This document shows, piece by piece, positions 10,201-18,381 of a stretch of 64,000 nucleotides of DNA. The notes beneath the pieces are model-generated. The model was not told where the DNA came from. It saw only the letters and a list, made by a program, of their open reading frames with translations, and did no database searches. The position numbers were made by a program, and so were the translations under genes. Source of the stretch: Methylibium sp. (GTDB lineage Bacteria > Pseudomonadota > Gammaproteobacteria > Burkholderiales > Burkholderiaceae_C); contig PNNH01000084.1 of the NCBI GenBank assembly GCA_013824165.1, positions 62,001-126,000 of the forward strand. Direction: 5' to 3'. Position 1 is the stretch's first letter. Every line of letters starts with the position of its first letter.

Positions 10201-10806
10201 CAGCGCCCAGCCGTATAGACCGAACTCCAGGTACTCGGCCACATTGCCCGGATGCACGATGGGCATGTGCCAGGCTTGCAGCGCCAGATCGCTCTGATGC
10301 GGGGTGGATGAGGACACGCAGCCATGGTCATCGCCGCAGACCACCAGCACGCCGCCTTGTGCGGAGGTGCCGTAGACATTGCCGTGCTTGAGCGCGTCGC
10401 CCGAGCGGTCCACGCCCGGCCCCTTGCCGTACCACATGGCAAACACGCCATCGACGATGCGCTTGGGGTCCAGCGCCACGCGCTGCACGCCCAGGCAGGC
10501 GGTGGCGGCCAGGTCTTCATTGATGGCCGGCAGGAAGTTGATCTGCGCCGCGTCCAGGAACTTCTTGGCCTTCCACAACTGCTGGTCCACCATGCCCAAC
10601 GGGCTGCCGCGGTAGCCGCTGACGAAACCGGCGGTCTTCAGGCCGGCCTGCTCGTCCAGCGCCTTCTGGGCCAGCAGCAGGCGCACCAGGGCCTGGGTGC
10701 CGGTCATGAAGACGGCGCCACTCTTGGCGCCGAGGTTGTCCGACAGCTTGTAGTCGCGCAAGGCGGGGCTTGCAGCGCGGGAGAGATCGGCGATGGCTTC
10801 GGACAT
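7225..10806 (-). CDS. Fused indolepyruvate (2-oxoacid) ferredoxin oxidoreductase
   Basis: A 1193-residue single-chain 2-oxoacid:acceptor oxidoreductase. The N-terminal third carries pyrimidine-binding-type and central domains. At about residues 450-560 lies the thiamine-diphosphate-binding region (GCHFMASWM, NLGDGTYYHSG, ILYNDAVAMTGGQP). A cysteine-rich Fe-S segment follows (CEGCGDCGQASNC then CNKDFSCVNGFC). The C-terminal part is an IorB-like gamma domain (GVGGTGVVTVGALV, DFMGFAQKGGSV) plus a helical tail. Such fused enzymes oxidatively decarboxylate arylpyruvates or branched-chain 2-oxoacids to acyl-CoA during amino-acid breakdown in Burkholderiales and Rhizobiales. The divergent Lrp-type gene begins 118 bp away and is the likely regulator. 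It is cytoplasmic, and the length is normal for the fused family. Confidence 0.9.
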   Translation of the reverse strand: MSEAIADLSRAASPALRDYKLSDNLGAKSGAVFMTGTQALVRLLLAQKALDEQAGLKTAGFVSGYRGSPLGMVDQQLWKAKKFLDAAQINFLPAINEDLAATACLGVQRVALDPKRIVDGVFAMWYGKGPGVDRSGDALKHGNVYGTSAQGGVLVVCGDDHGCVSSSTPHQSDLALQAWHMPIVHPGNVAEYLEFGLYGWALSRFSSTWVGFKAISEVVESGMTVDLDAVPLDFQLPVDHQPPVDLHIRAVDLPSLELETRLEHKLNAVKAFAKLNSIDKHIVVSPRATLGIVTVGKAHYDFMEVLRRLDLDPNALAAAGVRVYKVGLVFPLESTRIREFAQGLSDMLVIEEKAPVVERQIKELLYHLPDAQRPRVVGKTDEHGGQVLSALGELRPSRIMNTVADWLARLNPALDRRHLVVDFLTPCLLSNAADGVRRQPYFCSGCPHNTSTKLPEGSRALAGIGCHFMASWMERGTSGLIQMGAEGVDWAAHSRFTTEKHVFQNLGDGTYYHSGYLAIRQAIAAKANITYKILYNDAVAMTGGQPVDGQTSVPQIARQVEAEGVKRLVIVSDEIGKYADHHGLFPAHTTFHDRSELDAVQRELREIEGVTVLIYDQTCAAEKRRRRKKKEFVDPPKRIFINEQVCEGCGDCGQASNCLSVVPVETDLGRKRAIEQSSCNKDFSCVNGFCPSFVSVHGAQLKKKVGSGFTQQDLAREIAAIAAPAAWQWTGPFDLLVTGVGGTGVVTVGALVAMAAHLEGKQASVLDFMGFAQKGGSVLSFVRLAPTQDLLNQVRIDTQQADVLLACDMVVGASPDALGTVKPGRTVILANTHELPTAAFVRNPDASLQAPSLLAKMQHAVGGDTALLSTIDAQTIANDLMGDAMPSNIVMLGACWQRGLVPLSEASLMRAIELNGVAVEGNKTAFALGRLAIAAPEALKRLAGSDMQAVKFLPNFDKLDGPEGLIARRVALLTDYQDAAYAQRYRQLVERVRAAEAALGQAGEAERLTKAVARYYAKLLAIKDEWEVARLYTDGKFEAALKAQFENWESLSFHMAPPLLAKPGADGRVKKIEMGSWTFKALKTLARFKRLRGTALDLFGKTEERRMERQLIADYEALLNELLAHLSADKLDLAVQLARLPEKIRGYGHVKLANVVTVRAQWQELLDRFHGRAAVAAVQTVALPARIKSVAEL

Positions 10807-10924
10807 GGCGGCTCCTGACTCAGGTCAAGCGGAAACGGGGTGCCGAATTTTTAGCCCTGAGACCGAGAGTTTCTTGCCTGACTGGTCGCTGTGCAACTCG
10901 GTTTTGAGAGAATTGCTCTCAAGG

Positions 10925-11404
10925 ATGGCTCAAATGGAAAATGAACGTTTCGATCGGGCGACAAAGCAGATTCTTGAAGCCCTGCAGGCCGATGGCCGCT
11001 TGTCCACCCAGGCCCTGGCCGACAAGGTGGGCCTGTCCGCCACGCCGGTGTGGCGCCGCGTCAAGGAGCTGGAGGACAGCGGTGTGATCCGCCGGCATGT
11101 TGCCCTGGTGGACCGCGAGAAGCTGGGCCTGAACATCTGCGTGCTGGCCAATGTCAGCCTGGTGCGCCACAGCGAGGGCGCGGTGGAGCAGTTCGAGCAG
11201 CTGGTGCAGACCAGCCGCGAGATCATTGAATGCCACGGCATTACCGGCGAGGCGGATTACGTGATCAAGGTGGTGGTGCCCGATATGAAGGCCTACGACC
11301 AGTTCCTGCAGAGCCGTATTTTCAAGGTGCCCGGCGTGGCCAGTGTGCGCAGCAATGTGGTGCTGCGCGAGGTCAAGTACGAGACGGCGCTGCCGGTGGA
11401 CTGA
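10925..11404 (+). CDS. Lrp/AsnC family transcriptional regulator
   Basis: A 159-residue regulator with an N-terminal winged helix-turn-helix (ILEALQADGRLSTQALADKV, residues ~12-31, then SATPVWRRVKELEDSGVI) and a C-terminal RAM/Lrp ligand domain (CHGITGEADYVIKVVV...). I place the start at the ATG at 10925, three codons before a second ATG at 10934, because an AAGG lies just upstream; the longer open frame from 10793 would run into the divergent gene. Lrp-type proteins sense amino acids. The back-to-back arrangement with the 2-oxoacid oxidoreductase, a step of amino-acid breakdown, suggests that it controls that gene. Confidence 0.92.
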   Translation: MAQMENERFDRATKQILEALQADGRLSTQALADKVGLSATPVWRRVKELEDSGVIRRHVALVDREKLGLNICVLANVSLVRHSEGAVEQFEQLVQTSREIIECHGITGEADYVIKVVVPDMKAYDQFLQSRIFKVPGVASVRSNVVLREVKYETALPVD

Positions 11405-11453
11405 GGCTCAGAGGCAGCGGTCGAATTTCGACCCTTGCACCATGTCTATAAAA

Positions 11454-11466
11454 CGATAAAAACGAT
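11454..11466. repeat. 13-bp direct repeat, copy 1 (CGATAAAAACGAT)
   Basis: An exact duplicate of the word at 11721-11733, in the same orientation. Each copy contains two CGAT half-sites separated by five A residues. It sits 50 bp past the Lrp stop codon and stands out in a GC-rich region. It could be an operator or an IHF/curved-DNA site; no protein can be assigned. Confidence 0.6.
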
Positions 11467-11538
11467 TCACTTCTGCTGATCGGGGGCGAAGGCGCACAGC
11501 CAAAGGCTCAGCCCTCAGCGCCGGGCCGCGCCGCCACG

Positions 11539-11570
11539 CCAGGCCAGGCCAGGCCAGGCCAGGCCAGGCC
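11539..11570. repeat. Pentanucleotide tandem repeat (CCAGG)6
   Basis: Six uninterrupted CCAGG units followed by CC, in non-coding DNA between the Lrp gene and cheW. Each unit is a CCWGG site. Such a short tandem tract can change length by slipped-strand mispairing. It lies about 245 bp upstream of the cheW start, so any effect would be on promoter spacing rather than on a reading frame. Confidence 0.8.
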
Positions 11571-11720
11571 TTCCGCTGATCTTGCAGAGCAACCCTTTCC
11601 ACCGCTCAATCGCCAGATCTCAGAAAAGCAACGCTCTGCGCGGGGCCAATCCACGCGTGATCTGCTTCACGCGGGCGCCAAGCGCATGCGCACTGCTGGA
11701 CTCCGGTGCTTGCTATGAAT

Positions 11721-11733
11721 CGATAAAAACGAT
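11721..11733. repeat. 13-bp direct repeat, copy 2 (CGATAAAAACGAT)
   Basis: Second exact copy of the word at 11454-11466, 83 bp upstream of the cheW start. This copy may overlap the promoter of the chemotaxis pair. Confidence 0.6.
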
Positions 11734-11815
11734 AACTTTCAGTCCCGAGAAAATTGCAAATATGCGCTGCGCTGTTTGCTCAGTCCAGCCTCGACACCCA
11801 AGGACCGAAAGCCCC

Positions 11816-12340
11816 ATGACCAGTGAAATTGCCCTCGCGCCATCCCGCCCTTCGACAGCCATCCGAGGTCGCGCCGGCGAGTACCTGAGCTTTCGCCTCG
11901 GCAGCGAGGCTTACGGCATCGCCATCCTGTGCGTGCAGGAGATCCGCGGCTACGAGTCGCCGACGCAGATCGCCAACGCGCCGGCCTTCATCAAGGGTGT
12001 GCTGAACCTGCGTGGGGCGATCGTGCCCATCATCGACCTGCGCATTCGCTTTGGCCTGAGCTCGGTGCGGTACGACGGGCAGACCGTGACCATCGTGCTC
12101 AATATTGGCCAGCGCGTCATTGGCGTGGTGGTGGACGCGGTGTCCGATGTGGTCGATCTGCGCGGCCAGGACATCAAGACTGTGCCCGAATTCGGCCCTG
12201 CCGTCGGTGCCGAGCACATAACGGGCATCGGCACCAGCCAGGCAGGTGAGAACGAACGCATGCTGATCCTGCTTGACATTGAGAGGCTGCTCAACAGCGC
12301 CGACATGGGCCTGGTCGCCGCACCCTGCGAAATCAGCTGA
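11816..12340 (+). CDS. cheW: Chemotaxis coupling protein CheW
   Basis: A 174-residue single CheW domain: [17 protein letters not shown] at the N-terminus, [28 protein letters not shown] in the centre and [12 protein letters not shown] after it, all classic CheW signatures. It bridges chemoreceptors and the CheA kinase at the cytoplasmic face of receptor arrays. The ATG at 11816 is chosen because the CheW domain starts soon after it and an AAGGA lies 11-15 bases upstream; the open frame extends to 11582 without family resemblance. The MCP gene follows 14 bp downstream, so the two form an operon. CheA, CheR and CheB are not in this window. Confidence 0.93.
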   Translation: MTSEIALAPSRPSTAIRGRAGEYLSFRLGSEAYGIAILCVQEIRGYESPTQIANAPAFIKGVLNLRGAIVPIIDLRIRFGLSSVRYDGQTVTIVLNIGQRVIGVVVDAVSDVVDLRGQDIKTVPEFGPAVGAEHITGIGTSQAGENERMLILLDIERLLNSADMGLVAAPCEIS

Positions 12341-12354
12341 CAAGGGGAACAGGA

Positions 12355-13947
12355 ATGAACAACTTGACCGTGCGCGCCAAGCTGACCTTGGCCTTCGGCG
12401 GCCTGTCCCTGCTGGTCCTGCTGATCGCGGGGCTGGCCGTCAAGACTCTCGGAGACGCGAACGCGCGCTTCGAGGGCTACGTCAACGGAGTCAATGCCCG
12501 CGCCAGCACTGCGCATCTGCTACGCGAAGCCATCGACTTGCGAGCCATCGCCGCGCGCAATCTGGTGCTGGTCACCACTCCTGAGGACATGGCGCTGGAA
12601 AAGGCAGTCGTGACCAAGGCGCATGCCGAAGCGCAGCACCAACTCCAGAAGCTCAAGCTGTTGGCGCAGGATGCAGGAACCAGCGAACAAGGGCGTCGGA
12701 TGATCGGCGAAATGGACAAAATCGAGCAGGCCTATACGCCTGTGGCGCTTGGCGTTGTCGATCTGGCGCTCAACAACAAGCAGCAAGAAGCCATCGCCAA
12801 GATGAACACCGAGTGCCGGCCGCTGCTGGCCGCGCTGGTCAAGGTCTCCACGCAGTTCTCCGACCACATGGCTGAACGCGCGGCTGGCCTGGTTGCGGAC
12901 GCAGCCGCCAGCTACGCTGCGCAGCGCAATCTGCTGATCGCCGGCTGCGTGATCGCCCTGGCCGTCGCCGTGCTTGCCGGTGTGCTCATCACGCGCAGTC
13001 TGGTGCAGGCGCTCGGCGCCGAGCCGGCCGAGCTTTCCGCCGTGGTTAGCCGTGTTGCCGATGGTGATCTAAGCACCCGACTCGAACTGCGCAACGGCGA
13101 CAGCAGCAGCGTTCTGGCGGCGGTGGATCGCATGCAGAGCGCGCTCGCTCGCGTGGTCTCGACGGTGCGCTTGGGTGCCGAGAGTGTTTCCACCGCTTCT
13201 GCCGAGATTGCGTCGGGCAACAACGACCTGTCGGCCCGAACCGAGCAGCAGGCCAGCGCGCTGGAGCAGACCGCCGCGTCGATGGAAGAGCTGGGCGCCA
13301 CCGTCAAGCACAACGCCGACAACGCCCGTCAGGCGAACCAGCTGGCGCAGGGCGCCAGCACGGTGGCCATGCAGGGTGGCCAGGTGGTGGCCCAGGTGGT
13401 CGACACGATGAAGGGCATCAACGAGAGTTCGAGAAAGATCAGCGACATCATCAGCGTCATCGACGGCATCGCGTTTCAGACCAACATCCTCGCCCTGAAC
13501 GCGGCAGTGGAAGCCGCGCGCGCCGGTGAGCAGGGCCGCGGCTTTGCCGTGGTGGCCTCCGAAGTGCGCTCGCTGGCCAGCCGCAGCGCCGATGCGGCCA
13601 AGGAAATCAAGTCCCTGATCAGCGCCAGCGTCGAGCGGGTGGAGCGGGGCACGGTGCTCGTAGATCAGGCCGGCAGCACCATGACCGAGGTGGTGGCCTC
13701 GATTCGCCGCGTCACCGACATCATGGGGGAGATCAGCGCGGCAAGCAGCGAGCAGAGTCAGGGCGTGGCCCAGGTCGGCGAGGCGGTCACACAGATGGAC
13801 AAGACCACTCAGCAGAACGCCGCGCTGGTCGAGGAGTCGGCTGCCGCCGCAGAGAGCCTGCGCTCGCAGGCGCAGCAGCTGGTTCAGGCCGTCGCCGTGT
13901 TCAAGCTCCAGGGCACCGAGGGTGTTCGCGTGCCAGCACCGTACTGA
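12355..13947 (+). CDS. Methyl-accepting chemotaxis protein, probably prematurely terminated
   Basis: A 530-residue chemoreceptor: N-terminal TM helix (residues ~9-30), a mostly helical periplasmic four-helix-bundle sensor (MCP/Tar-like), a second TM at ~residues 190-215, a HAMP region, and a long signalling domain with the conserved hairpin tip ([36 protein letters not shown] split around residues 363-400). A good ribosome-binding site (aggggaacagga) precedes the ATG. The frame stops at a TGA (13945-13947), but the same frame stays open for 59 more codons and ends in EWENF, the kind of C-terminal pentapeptide that tethers CheR/CheB. The receptor as read lacks this tail. The ligand is unknown. 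Confidence 0.92.
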   Translation: MNNLTVRAKLTLAFGGLSLLVLLIAGLAVKTLGDANARFEGYVNGVNARASTAHLLREAIDLRAIAARNLVLVTTPEDMALEKAVVTKAHAEAQHQLQKLKLLAQDAGTSEQGRRMIGEMDKIEQAYTPVALGVVDLALNNKQQEAIAKMNTECRPLLAALVKVSTQFSDHMAERAAGLVADAAASYAAQRNLLIAGCVIALAVAVLAGVLITRSLVQALGAEPAELSAVVSRVADGDLSTRLELRNGDSSSVLAAVDRMQSALARVVSTVRLGAESVSTASAEIASGNNDLSARTEQQASALEQTAASMEELGATVKHNADNARQANQLAQGASTVAMQGGQVVAQVVDTMKGINESSRKISDIISVIDGIAFQTNILALNAAVEAARAGEQGRGFAVVASEVRSLASRSADAAKEIKSLISASVERVERGTVLVDQAGSTMTEVVASIRRVTDIMGEISAASSEQSQGVAQVGEAVTQMDKTTQQNAALVEESAAAAESLRSQAQQLVQAVAVFKLQGTEGVRVPAPY

Positions 13948-14127
13948 GTCCGCGTGCCAAGCTGGCCGTTGTTGCCGTGCGGCGCCGCGCCCGTGGTCGT
14001 GCGCGCCCCCGAGATTGAGCGCAATGCGCCATCTGCCACAGCGGCGGTGCATGCCGCAGCTCCGACTGCCAGCACTCCGCGTTCGACCGCCGCCCCGAGT
14101 GGCGAAGGCGAGTGGGAGAATTTCTGA
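13948..14127 (+). other. In-frame 59-codon extension of the MCP after its TGA, ending in EWENF
   Basis: Reading on in the MCP frame past the TGA at 13945 gives 59 codons of Pro/Ala-rich linker (VRVPSWPLL..., APEIERNAP..., AAPTASTPR...) that end GEGEWENF followed by TGA at 14125-14127. Long Pro/Ala linkers ending in a W-x-x-F pentapeptide are the normal C-terminus of many Burkholderiales receptors. A 12-bp near-duplicate (GTTCGCGTGCCA at 13924, GTCCGCGTGCCA at 13948) flanks the stop, so a 24-bp duplication may have introduced it. Whether this is a true nonsense change, readthrough or a base error cannot be settled here. Confidence 0.7.
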
Positions 14128-14143
14128 GCTGTCCGCGCCGCTG

Positions 14144-14857
14144 CTAGTCCTGGTTGAGCACTTCCAGCACATCCGAGTGGAACTCGCGCTGGTAGAGCAC
14201 ATAGATCACGCTCAGCGTGGCCAGCATCATGGCCCAGGGCGCGAAGAACCAGGCGATGGCGGCGAAGGACATGTAATAGGCGCGTAGGCCATCGTTGAAG
14301 GTCTCGGCGGCCAGCGCCACGATGCGGCCGGCACGGTCGGCGAAGGCCTCGCGCGACAGGCTGGAGTCCTCAGCAAAACGGTCGTGCCCTGGCGCTGCCG
14401 CCACCAGCAGCGCACCGAAGGTGTACTGGCGCATGCTCCAGGTGAAGCGGAAGAAGGCGTAGACGAAGATGCCCGCCACCAGGATCAGCTTCAGGTCGAA
14501 CACCAGCGTGGAGGTGCGGGCGGCGAAGGGAATCTCGCGCACCAGTTCGCTGGCCTGGTCGCTGGCGCCCAGCACGGCCAGCAGGCCACCGATGATCAGG
14601 ATGGTGGTCGAGGCGAAGAAGGAAGGGCTGGTCGACAGGCTCTGCACGACGATGCCGTCGATCACCCGCACTTCGCGGTAGGTGACCTGCAGCATCCAAC
14701 GGTGGCGCTCGCGGTTAGTGGCCGCCAGCAGCGAGCCGCGGCTGACCGCGCTGCGCCGGGCGAACTGCGCATAGCCGATCCAGGCGGCAAAGAAGACCAG
14801 CAGCGCCACCCAGTCCAGCCAGGGCAGAAAGGCCAGCACGTTCAGTATCTTTTCCAT
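14144..14857 (-). CDS. DUF599 family membrane protein
   Basis: A 237-residue integral membrane protein with four or five hydrophobic segments: residues ~12-30, ~85-102, ~122-140 and ~195-220. DUF599 features include the N-terminal WLDWVALLVFFAAWIGY, the ATNRERHRWM loop and VIDGIVVQSLSTSPSFFASTTILIIGG. The family has no known function; it is widespread in proteobacteria. It converges with the chemoreceptor gene and lies 34 bp downstream of the pirin gene on the same strand, so it may be read from the pirin promoter. Confidence 0.85.
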   Translation of the reverse strand: MEKILNVLAFLPWLDWVALLVFFAAWIGYAQFARRSAVSRGSLLAATNRERHRWMLQVTYREVRVIDGIVVQSLSTSPSFFASTTILIIGGLLAVLGASDQASELVREIPFAARTSTLVFDLKLILVAGIFVYAFFRFTWSMRQYTFGALLVAAAPGHDRFAEDSSLSREAFADRAGRIVALAAETFNDGLRAYYMSFAAIAWFFAPWAMMLATLSVIYVLYQREFHSDVLEVLNQD

Positions 14858-14891
14858 GCCCTGGAGTCTAGGCCGGCTTCGGCCGCCAGTC

Positions 14892-15614
14892 TCAGGCGGC
14901 CAGATCGAACACCAGCACCTCGGCGTCCTCGCCCTCGCTCAGGGCCAGCTGCGTCTCGCCGCTGAGCTGCAGTGCATCGCCGGCCGCCAGGCGCTGGCCG
15001 TTGACCGTCAGCGCGCCGCGCACCAGATGCACATAGCTCTTGTGCGAGGGCGTCAGGGCCAGCGTGGCCTGCTCGGCGCCGTCCAGCAGCCCGGCGTAGA
15101 GCCAGGCATCGGCGCTGATGCGCACTGATTCGTCGGCGCCATCGGGCGAGGCGATCAGGCGCAGCTGGCCGCGCTTGTCGGTCTCGGCAAAATGGCGCTG
15201 CTCATAGCTGGGCGTGATGCCGCGCTGGTTCGGCTGGATCCAGATCTGCAGGAAGTGGGTCTGCTGCCCCTGGGCGTTGTTGAACTCGCTGTGCATCACG
15301 CCGCTGCCGGCGCTCATGCGCTGCACATCGCCGGGGCGGATCACGCCGGCGTTGGCGCCGCCGGGCTTGCCGTTGCCCATGCTGTCCTGGTGGGCCAGCT
15401 CGCCGGCCAGCACATAGCTGATGATTTCCATGTCGCGGTGGCCGTGGGTTCCGAAGCCGCTGCCGGCGGCGATGCGGTCTTCATTGATGACGCGCAAGGC
15501 GCCGAAGCCCATGCGCTTGGGGTCGTAGTAGTCGGCGAACGAGAAGCTGTGGAAGGACTTGAGCCAGCCGTGGTCGGCGTAGCCGCGGTCGCAGGACTTG
15601 ATCAGTTCGAGCAT
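14892..15614 (-). CDS. Pirin family protein (bicupin, YhhW-like)
   Basis: A 240-residue bicupin. The N-terminal cupin holds the pirin metal-site motif (GTHGHRDMEIISYVLAGELAHQ, His residues near 57-59 and a later His/Glu pair in SGVMHSEFNN). The segment RGYADHGWLKSFHSFSFADYYDP is the standard pirin N-terminus. Bacterial YhhW-type pirins can have quercetin 2,3-dioxygenase activity in vitro; the physiological substrate is usually unknown. The gene is divergent from a LysR regulator starting about 90 bp away, which is the likely controller. It is cytoplasmic and the length is normal. Confidence 0.9.
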   Translation of the reverse strand: MLELIKSCDRGYADHGWLKSFHSFSFADYYDPKRMGFGALRVINEDRIAAGSGFGTHGHRDMEIISYVLAGELAHQDSMGNGKPGGANAGVIRPGDVQRMSAGSGVMHSEFNNAQGQQTHFLQIWIQPNQRGITPSYEQRHFAETDKRGQLRLIASPDGADESVRISADAWLYAGLLDGAEQATLALTPSHKSYVHLVRGALTVNGQRLAAGDALQLSGETQLALSEGEDAEVLVFDLAA

Positions 15615-15701
15615 GGCGGGGTCTCCTGGTTTGATGCAGCAACTTTAGGTGGGCGGGCGCAGGTGAGGGGCTTGTCGGCTTGAAGCGAGCGTTCAAATAA
15701 G

Positions 15702-16718
15702 ATGAATCCCATGCCGAATTCAGACCACAGGACTTCCGCCGACAAACCGGTGCTCAAACGTCGCGTGCTGACGCCCGAGGCCCTGGCCATGATGGACAGC
15801 ATCGCGCGCACCGGCAGCTTTGCCGCCGCGGCGCGCGAGATGGGCAAGGTACCGTCGGCGCTGACCTACAGCGTGCGCCAGCTTGAAGAAGCACTGGATG
15901 TGCTGCTGTTCGACCGCAGCTCGCGCCAGGCCGTGCTGACGGCCGCTGGCCAGGAGCTGCTGCTCGAAGGCCGGCGCCTGCTGCAGGAGATGGACGCGGT
16001 GGCCAACCGCGTGCGCCGCATCGCCACCGGCTGGGAGAGCGAGCTGACCGTGGCCATCGACGACGCGATCGCCCGCCGCGCAGTGTTCGACCTGATGGAG
16101 GCCTTCTACCAGTTGCCGGTGGACGAGACCCCCGATGCGCCGCGCGGCCCGCCGACGCGGCTGAAGCTGCGCGTCGAGGTGATGGCCGGCACCTGGGAGG
16201 CGCTGACCTCGGGCCAGGCGGACCTGGCCATCGGCACATCGGCCCAGGCGCCGGGCGGCAGCGTCTATACCGAGCTGCTGGGCGAGATGGAGATGCTGTT
16301 CTGCGTCGCGCCGCATCACCCGCTGGCCAAGGCCGAAGAACCCCTGGCTGCCACCACGATGGCCGAGCACCGGATCATCACGGTGGCCGATTCCGCGCGC
16401 AGCCTGGCGCCGGTCACGGCCGGCGTGATCCCCGGCCAGGAGGTGCTGACCATGCCCTCGATGGCGGCCAAGCTGGAGGCCTTGCTGCGCGGGTTGGGCT
16501 GTGGATCGCTGCCATCGCCGATGGTGCGGCGCCATGTCGAGGCCGGCCGCCTGGTGGCCAAGCGGACCTATGTGGAACGGCGCGCCTTCCCGCTGCACTA
16601 TGCCTGGCGCAACACCGGCCACCCGCCTGCCAAGGCGCTGGCCTGGTGGCTGCAGCAGCTCAAAAGTTCGGCCACCCGACAGGCCCTGTTGCAGCAGCAT
16701 GAAGGGCTGCTGCTCTGA
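15702..16718 (+). CDS. LysR family transcriptional regulator
   Basis: A 338-residue LysR-type regulator. The helix-turn-helix lies at residues ~25-75 ([40 protein letters not shown]), followed by a linker helix and a C-terminal periplasmic-binding-like effector domain ([38 protein letters not shown]). It starts with ATG AAT CCC ATG, and either ATG could serve. It is divergent from pirin, which it probably regulates, and it is followed 8 bp later by gluQ, with which it may be co-transcribed. Confidence 0.92.
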   Translation: MNPMPNSDHRTSADKPVLKRRVLTPEALAMMDSIARTGSFAAAAREMGKVPSALTYSVRQLEEALDVLLFDRSSRQAVLTAAGQELLLEGRRLLQEMDAVANRVRRIATGWESELTVAIDDAIARRAVFDLMEAFYQLPVDETPDAPRGPPTRLKLRVEVMAGTWEALTSGQADLAIGTSAQAPGGSVYTELLGEMEMLFCVAPHHPLAKAEEPLAATTMAEHRIITVADSARSLAPVTAGVIPGQEVLTMPSMAAKLEALLRGLGCGSLPSPMVRRHVEAGRLVAKRTYVERRAFPLHYAWRNTGHPPAKALAWWLQQLKSSATRQALLQQHEGLLL

Positions 16719-16726
16719 GAGTCGAC

Positions 16727-17662
16727 ATGGGCCGCGGCATAGGTCGCTTTGCGCCATCGCCCACTGGGCCGCTGCACGCCGGTTCGCTGGTGGCGGCGCT
16801 GGCCAGCTGGCTGGATGCGCGCGCGCAGGGCGGCCATTGGCTGCTGCGCATCGAGGATGTGGACACGCCCCGCTGCGTGCCCGGTGTCGACCAGCTGATC
16901 CTGCAGCAGTTGGCCGCCGTGGGCCTGCTGCCCGATGCGCCGCCGGTCTGGCAATCGCAGCGCGGCGATCTCTATGCCCAGGCGCTGGCGCGGCTGCAGC
17001 AGGACGGCTGGGTGTATGGCTGCGCCTGTTCGCGCAAGGAGATCGCGCAAGCCCAGGCCGCGCTGGGGCTGACGCTGCAGCGCCATGGTGAGCTGGTCTA
17101 TCCTGGCACCTGCAGGGCGGGCACGCAGGGCCGTGAGGCACGCGCCTGGCGCCTGCTCAGCACGGCGGACCGCGCCGGCATCGAGCCGCTGCTGATCGAC
17201 TGGAATGACCGGCGGCTGGGGCAGCAGCAGCAGCGCCTGGACAGTGCCGTTGGTGATTTCGTGCTCAAGCGCGCCGATGGCCTGTGGGCCTATCAGCTGG
17301 CGGTGGTGGTGGACGACGCGGCGCAAGGCATCACGCATGTGGTGCGCGGCGAAGACCTGGCCGACAACACGCCGCGCCAGATCCGCCTGCAGCAGTTGTT
17401 GGGCCTGCCGACGCCGATTTATCTGCACACGCCGCTGGTGCTGGGCACCAATGGCGAGAAGCTCTCCAAGCAGAACGGCGCCGCGGCGCTGGACCTGGCT
17501 GACCCGCTGCATGCGATCCGCCAGGCGGCCGCCGTGCTGGGCCTGCGCCTGCAGTCGGCCACGTTGGCCGAGGCCTTGGCGGAAGCCGTGGCGCAATGGC
17601 CGGACGCGCTTGGTGGCATGATGCCGTCCGCATCTGTTTCAACACGCAAGGAATCCTCATGA
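16727..17662 (+). CDS. gluQ: Glutamyl-Q tRNA(Asp) synthetase
   Basis: A 311-residue truncated GluRS paralogue that attaches glutamate to queuosine at position 34 of tRNA(Asp). It shows the class I motifs: [21 protein letters not shown] (HIGH-equivalent, residues ~5-25) and [10 protein letters not shown] (KMSKS-equivalent, ~residue 245). A zinc-site cysteine set lies between ([10 protein letters not shown] and a later Cys in GTCRAG). There is no anticodon-binding domain, as expected for GluQRS. The stop codon overlaps the start of the FKBP gene in an ATGA (17659-17662), so the two are translationally coupled. The C-terminal tail after the catalytic core is a little longer than usual. Confidence 0.93.
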   Translation: MGRGIGRFAPSPTGPLHAGSLVAALASWLDARAQGGHWLLRIEDVDTPRCVPGVDQLILQQLAAVGLLPDAPPVWQSQRGDLYAQALARLQQDGWVYGCACSRKEIAQAQAALGLTLQRHGELVYPGTCRAGTQGREARAWRLLSTADRAGIEPLLIDWNDRRLGQQQQRLDSAVGDFVLKRADGLWAYQLAVVVDDAAQGITHVVRGEDLADNTPRQIRLQQLLGLPTPIYLHTPLVLGTNGEKLSKQNGAAALDLADPLHAIRQAAAVLGLRLQSATLAEALAEAVAQWPDALGGMMPSASVSTRKESS

Positions 17663-18381
17663 ACACCACCTCCAGCGGCCTGCAGTACGAAGACACGGTC
17701 GTCGGCGAAGGCGCCGAAGCCAAGGCCGGCCAGGACGTGTCGGTCCACTACACCGGCTGGCTCTACAAGGATGGCCAGCAGGGCGCAAAGTTCGACTCCA
17801 GCCTGGACCGCGGCGAGCCCTTCGACTTCGAGCTCGACGGCGGCATGGTGATCCGCGGCTGGGACGAGGGTGTGCAGGGCATGAAGGTCGGCGGCACCCG
17901 CGTGCTGCTGATCCCGCCGCAGCTGGGCTACGGCGCGCGCGGCGCCGGCGGCGTGATTCCGCCCAATGCGACGCTGAAGTTCGAGGTCAAGCTGCTGGGT
18001 GTTTCCGGCGGCCCAGAGACCATCCACCTGAATCTGCAGGAAACCGCCAGTGGCCTGAAGTACCAGGACACCGTGGAAGGCGCCGGCGCCGAGGCAGCCA
18101 AGGGCCAGCGCGTCACCGTGCACTACACCGGCTGGCTCTACAAGGACGGCGCGCGCGGCAAGAAGTTCGATTCCAGCAAGGATCGCCGCGATCCCTTCCG
18201 CTTCCGCCTGGGTGGCGGCGAGGTGATCCAGGGCTGGGACGAAGGCGTGGCCGGCATGAAAGTCGGCGGCACCCGCATGCTGGTGATCCCGCCCGAGCTG
18301 GGCTATGGCGAATACGGCGCAGGCGGCGTGATTCCGCCGAACGCGGTGCTGCTGTTCGAAGTCGAGCTGCTCGCCGTTTGA
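17659..18381 (+). CDS. Tandem two-domain FKBP-type peptidyl-prolyl isomerase
   Basis: A 240-residue protein made of two complete FKBP domains in tandem, residues ~1-118 and ~125-240. Each domain repeats the same landmarks: [15 protein letters not shown], a VI(R/Q)GWDEGV segment, [11 protein letters not shown](Q/E)LGYG and a [10 protein letters not shown] loop. FKBPs catalyse proline cis-trans isomerisation in folding proteins. No signal peptide, so cytoplasmic. The usual betaproteobacterial form is a single domain of about 115 residues, so this is an internal duplication or fusion. The ATG at 17659 is preceded by AAGGA and overlaps the gluQ stop. Its stop TGA abuts the opposite-strand stop of the next gene in a shared TGATCA. 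Confidence 0.93.
   Translation: MNTTSSGLQYEDTVVGEGAEAKAGQDVSVHYTGWLYKDGQQGAKFDSSLDRGEPFDFELDGGMVIRGWDEGVQGMKVGGTRVLLIPPQLGYGARGAGGVIPPNATLKFEVKLLGVSGGPETIHLNLQETASGLKYQDTVEGAGAEAAKGQRVTVHYTGWLYKDGARGKKFDSSKDRRDPFRFRLGGGEVIQGWDEGVAGMKVGGTRMLVIPPELGYGEYGAGGVIPPNAVLLFEVELLAV

Larger units (their letters stand above)
11405..11815. other. 411-bp intergenic region upstream of chemotaxis genes with short repeats
   Basis: No supportable gene. The interval holds two exact copies of a 13-bp AT-rich word (CGATAAAAACGAT at 11454-11466 and 11721-11733) and a six-fold CCAGG tandem tract (11539-11570). Downstream of the second copy, TAAAAACG (11724) and CCCGAGAA (11744) are spaced like the halves of a flagellar sigma-28 promoter (TAAAGTTT / GCCGATAA), but with a 12-bp rather than 11-bp spacer and 6 of 8 matches in the -10. 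It probably contains the promoter of cheW-mcp; the sigma-28 reading is weak. Confidence 0.6.

Noticed and set aside
11454-11466. CGATAA inside the 13-bp word as a sigma-28 -10 element
   Set aside because: No TAAA-type -35 lies at the required distance upstream of either copy.
11408-11602. 64-codon open frame across the CCAGG tract
   Set aside because: Its protein is a repetition of the tandem repeat (AWPGLAWPGLAW); no homology or start signal.
14872-14885. GGCCG-GCTT-CGGCC hairpin between the pirin and DUF599 genes
   Set aside because: Short stem with no T-tract on the transcribed strand; not convincing as a terminator.
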